Shown here in pieces: positions 7,601 to 8,530 of a DNA stretch of 8,530 nucleotides (position 1 is the stretch's first letter; each line of letters starts with the position of its first letter). The notes under the pieces are model-generated. The model made no database searches, was not told where the DNA came from, and was given only the letters and a program-made list of their open reading frames with translations. Source of the stretch: Bacteroidales bacterium (lineage in GTDB: Bacteria > Bacteroidota > Bacteroidia > Bacteroidales > VadinHA17); the NCBI GenBank assembly GCA_029935275.1, contig JAOZKQ010000082.1:1-8530 (forward strand). Reading direction: 5' to 3'. The translations under genes were made by a program, and so were the position numbers.

Positions 7601-8340
7601 AAAACTTTAACAACTTCCCGGCCAAATATTTCACCTTTTAAAAGGTCCACTACCGTATCAAAAGTTCCTGATACAATGGTACGAATATAGCCTTTCATAC
7701 CCTTAAAATTAATGGTTGATTCAGCCCTTGTCAGGAAATTATCTTTTTCGGCCTTGCTTGTGTAATGGGTTGACTGGTTCACCATTTGGTCCAATACATC
7801 CAGCATGTAATTCCACTGGGCTTCTTCAACATCTCCACTCACCCCGATAAGGTCCCTGAATTTCCGAAGCTCCCTGATGTTATCTCCAAGCAGGATTGAA
7901 TATAAGAAATCAATGGTTTGCTTTGTTACCGGAGGTGTCCCAATTGAAAAATCATGTGCATTTAAAATATTGGAAATTTGGACCTTTGTGGGTTCATCAA
8001 CCAGCTCCTTTTCTGTCAGGTCCTTTAACCTGCTCGAAAAAGAACCACGGCGGGCACTGTATTCAAATGCCTTGGAATCCTCATGGGGAAACATCATCAG
8101 CGGTACATCAATATACCCGGGAATTGCTTCTTTTAGTTCAAGGATAATCCGGTTAATTTCAGTAAGTTGACGAATAGGATCGAAGGGCTCTTCATAACAA
8201 AGGCGAACAAAATTCTTGAGGGTTTCAAATATTCTGTTCGGTAAAAAATTTTCTGCCCTTTCTCCTAACTGTTTGTAAAGATCTATAAAATTCAGTGCTT
8301 CCTGGTTCAACTTTAGCTGAGGGCTTCCTTGTAATTGCAT
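1696..8340 (-). CDS. Giant (2214 aa) protein: PLP aminotransferase-like plus HprK/PEPCK-like P-loop domains
   Basis: I do not recognise this protein as a whole, and no reaction can be assigned. Residues 1-560 are mostly helical, with a likely coiled coil near 340-375 (rich in Lys/Glu/Leu), and match no family I know. Residues about 560-1015 read as a fold-type I PLP aminotransferase, and about 1640-1830 as an HPr kinase / ATP-PEPCK-type P-loop domain; both are described separately. The ~600 residues between them are charged and helical, and unassigned. After the P-loop domain comes a Lys/Gly-rich stretch (about 1986-2012) and a helical tail. There is no signal peptide, membrane helix or cysteine-rich motif, so a cytoplasmic protein is expected. 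The ATG is the first in-frame start after a TAG at 8383-8385, with no Shine-Dalgarno sequence. The frame is open throughout with no frameshift, which indicates selection for the full length. The gene stands alone here and is convergent with the TlpA-like gene. Confidence 0.93.
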   Translation of the reverse strand: MQLQGSPQLKLNQEALNFIDLYKQLGERAENFLPNRIFETLKNFVRLCYEEPFDPIRQLTEINRIILELKEAIPGYIDVPLMMFPHEDSKAFEYSARRGSFSSRLKDLTEKELVDEPTKVQISNILNAHDFSIGTPPVTKQTIDFLYSILLGDNIRELRKFRDLIGVSGDVEEAQWNYMLDVLDQMVNQSTHYTSKAEKDNFLTRAESTINFKGMKGYIRTIVSGTFDTVVDLLKGEIFGREVVKVLNYISPEKLYEEIRNDHTSIFAVRIRNMRKNPFNTREWFPLLTRIVFIDDSPESRATNTSLVFCFHNAIINTLNKVHNKKLGALANSQLNLRLILEKVNSGNLKKFREAIERKIEAFKLELNELKKEQLAEPNNPNQDIILYKFDEFSRQVIKDKYILSKFATYISLIENIRDPEKQKRINKDLISEFEARTRAYFYSENKNILLSTVFEGGGRNQIRTYADYLLQRKLKPVKKEIKDKCQVLLDILPDAYQRTIKNHFHKNFGINIFLEKYKEYMIKAENEADNYGRFMNLLIDLGVDEKYFSKTKQEQKLIKEFISALGNLDITSFSDDVQMIIRDLLFSKNHSLRPYIFYNQSASWEYLDLFPTDRYDDNPFDIEIELDEKGRIDWARLQKKLERIKSSFQLFDDTGNLWDRFCENSTIVVNDPSNPSGFTDFNNLDLIRFLKFLSNSKITLFLDEAYNDAVKIEDPEEPKWRTISRYIMNNITAYGKISVVSSLSTTKNLGATGDRLGTLAATPARKDVIEFTRKKFGFDRGNTNSLFMLVNILEVAQLAKKIKDRMEENLPKDASRYKIKSKLKDYIMAEIKNNLTERENGFHGKTRRPSLFEGSPLHLFLLEELIALDKLDVLNLPDDFKYKGEPFFSYYKNHLVSELNRFRINKIFRTESNKRLEIAKESASKIIPKENKSIKIVDSDGSFLFNLHLKEFFSYQDLEKFSKKLAAERGLALIPYHTGFIRFSLGGYLEGDADSYKNFREEFENVLQIFLKYWNEFSTRFKDIRNQGKRSEDILNELFEYSSHREFIYEVLEDFEVIKSLKKKYNSSLKISDIKTLYHAFPKDCGVTINSIGNSENTVLEFYENIGKCRNVLEFISSKAFTKIYENLLPQIFRKIPQLCGYDINDVISKYGKATLLKYIKAKLEFQPSSWVLDNVDDLNIMKEILIKLENILFSDAKVKILALQANESDIQGDLARLEGYNIILKKYIREILVHFNLPFEQESLHPTIEEVFVSATNQFHEVTGIRTNQIDLESSVNLFLTALRPSIRMKDELMPKKVFGMLSQLLIKTLVNHPGTMDEKLLRFYLIQDEKELEKKLIRTLAKLNLPIEEINDMEARLITEDYLSHILSGVFEDLLEEIFTKSKEKVKEEKLHQRVRAIVLYINDLMNKTKNTEYYSKYNHILMVLVETGLKRQNSDINEMIQHGIAIHKDYEVRNNTLQTWENGSLSWINDLMSRCGVIAWEQPVQIKTRIATDAKKREYPFHKVDRPHDQAEKKLASSGSPNDFIKNMNIRPPSAFFEKRLVNFVKNLDEDDYRCKIYKKGLIKELYIIQKSYLKYLTDNHRLIGDDLVRLKDIQNFIPDVIMFLGAPEKVISFPQVCYFDLKGPNGNIKTIVTPLKRSVDYFGNIKKPRLTVINEKVKEMGGVPIHGSLFAVEEEDGSLFVIQISGDSGVGKSEMLAAMMLKWLKKDLPGIRSIKLIAGDMFHIFADKEGNLYGIGTETGDFSRVTDFDPDYIKHYSSLFESSADSNVEDLNSRSTISGLCDITMPYKINVMLTAYNFGREESGIKRYSNPENFILYRDSHGERKEKATSSDNPHFLRTLLRYTADKNIVEVIDAHGNYLDDIIDWDKDTFTGKYYLASSYKMMDKIDLEEVVNKIFVQKHFQKENREFIIKKVKFDIIKNRFLVTAKESGEGGIEINFLLDRTFFNSLFQTLASTPGGNPFISESGELEMKKQLIGLLMGRNDGKGKGKDIQLGILSTDLGKKGKEITGPQKAAEDMKKLLQEIRILHPEINKNKNYIKSLIDKRYGKLFKHSKYNHEIWRYNFLLFQLEQMRKADFVRVDDASKKVDLSLMEDFETIPKNKEFSPLLITPNVNIELSAFSETYEQLLWLPNNYDFAEDLYKDSEQLYAAEGYSEETTSNNMVLQLLLLNGYISIEDLTRGNITEKTNRETIAAAKYAVMRRLKQANK
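2851..3423 (-). other. HprK / ATP-PEPCK-like P-loop domain of the giant protein
   Basis: Codes for about residues 1640-1830. The Walker A motif is GDSGVGKSE (1691-1699), the form typical of HPr kinase. It is preceded by a His (1671, in IHGSLFAV) placed like the conserved HprK His ahead of the P-loop. LIAGD (1721-1725) stands where HprK has LVADD and PEPCK has LIGDD. Further on, EGNLYGIGTETGDFSRV (1734-1750), SNVEDLNSR (1771-1779) and INVMLTAYNFG (1794-1804) line up in order with the PEPCK blocks around EGGCYAK, ENTR and NIIFLTADAFG. These comparisons are from memory. ATP or GTP binding is likely. Whether it phosphorylates a protein, a small molecule, or nothing is unknown. The second acidic residue of the kinase-2 motif is missing. 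Confidence 0.6.
5296..6663 (-). other. PLP-dependent aminotransferase-like domain of the giant protein
   Basis: Codes for about residues 560-1015. Landmarks are in the right order and spacing for class I/II aminotransferases. NDPSNPSG (671-678) gives the PLP-contacting Asn675. LFLDEAYND (701-709) gives Asp704 and Tyr707. STTKNLGATGDRLG (745-758) gives the Schiff-base Lys748 and, exactly eight residues on, Arg756. GFIRFSLGG (980-988) gives Arg983 for the substrate carboxylate. Trp605 may stack on the ring. The phosphate-loop region before it (SFSDD, 573-577) departs from the usual Gly-rich form. The GATG-R-LG segment is reminiscent of aspartate 4-decarboxylase as well as aspartate aminotransferases. 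Real PLP chemistry is likely, and the substrate is unknown. Confidence 0.75.
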
Positions 8341-8530
8341 AAGAAAAAATTTAATCGATTTTTGTAGTTTACAAAATAACTGCTAAATACCTTAAAAGTG
8401 AAAAGTATTTACGTTAAAGTTTTAACAATTTTTAAAAAGATGTGAAACCTGGTTGCAATGCGATAATGCTTAAATGATAAAATGCATGAATGACAAAAGA
8501 GGAAGAGGGACAAAGAGGTCCATAAGTATT
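8341..8530. other. Leader and upstream region of the giant gene
   Basis: No coding sequence is seen in these 190 bp. The part next to the start codon is A/T-rich without a Shine-Dalgarno sequence, which is normal for Bacteroidota. Apart from the candidate promoter at 8400-8428 I see no operator, riboswitch or repeat. The upstream neighbour lies beyond the window. Confidence 0.5.
8400..8428 (-). promoter_or_regulatory. Candidate promoter for the giant gene
   Basis: On the minus strand, TTG (8428-8426) is followed after 18 nt by TACTTTTC (8407-8400), a 7-of-8 match to the Bacteroidota -7 consensus TAnnTTTG. Transcription would start near 8393, giving a leader of about 50 nt. A second near-match, TTATTTTG (8379-8372), lacks a -33 TTG at suitable distance. 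In AT-rich sequence such matches arise by chance, hence the low confidence. Confidence 0.3.

Overview
The window looks like a chromosomal stretch from a Bacteroidota bacterium (Bacteroidia/Flavobacteriia/Cytophagia type). The reasons are the AT-rich spacers, a textbook Bacteroidota promoter (TTG, 17 nt, TATATTTG) before the first gene, no Shine-Dalgarno sequence before either start codon, and a spacer full of the small palindromic and dispersed repeats common in these genomes. The assignment rests on sequence style, not on a marker gene.

Layout: 1-375 holds no gene. It carries one copy of a dispersed ~35-bp repeat, an 8-bp tandem repeat, and the promoter of the next gene. At 376-924 (+) lies a TlpA/ResA-type thioredoxin-fold protein with an N-terminal signal or anchor segment and an intact WCSPC redox site. 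At 925-1695 lies a 771-bp non-coding gap between two convergent genes. It contains two REP-like palindrome clusters in opposite orientation, an imperfect terminal-inverted-repeat element, a large stem-loop built around a 16-bp perfect palindrome, and a copy of the same dispersed repeat just after the 3' end of each gene. At 1696-8340 (-) lies one uninterrupted 2214-codon gene. At 8341-8530 lies its leader, with a weak candidate promoter.

The main item is the 2214-residue protein. It is predicted to be cytoplasmic: no signal peptide and no membrane segment is visible. Two enzyme-like modules can be read from motifs. One is a fold-type I PLP aminotransferase-like domain (about residues 560-1015) with recognisable counterparts of the catalytic Asn, Asp, Tyr, Lys and both Arg residues. 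The other is a P-loop domain (about residues 1640-1830) that resembles the HPr kinase / ATP-dependent PEP carboxykinase superfamily. Nearly 560 residues before the first module, about 600 between the two, and about 380 after the second match nothing I recognise. No biochemical activity can be assigned. The pairing of a PLP enzyme with an HprK/PEPCK-like kinase fold in one giant chain is the best candidate here for an undescribed system.

The two genes are convergent, so they do not share an operon and nothing shows a functional link between them.
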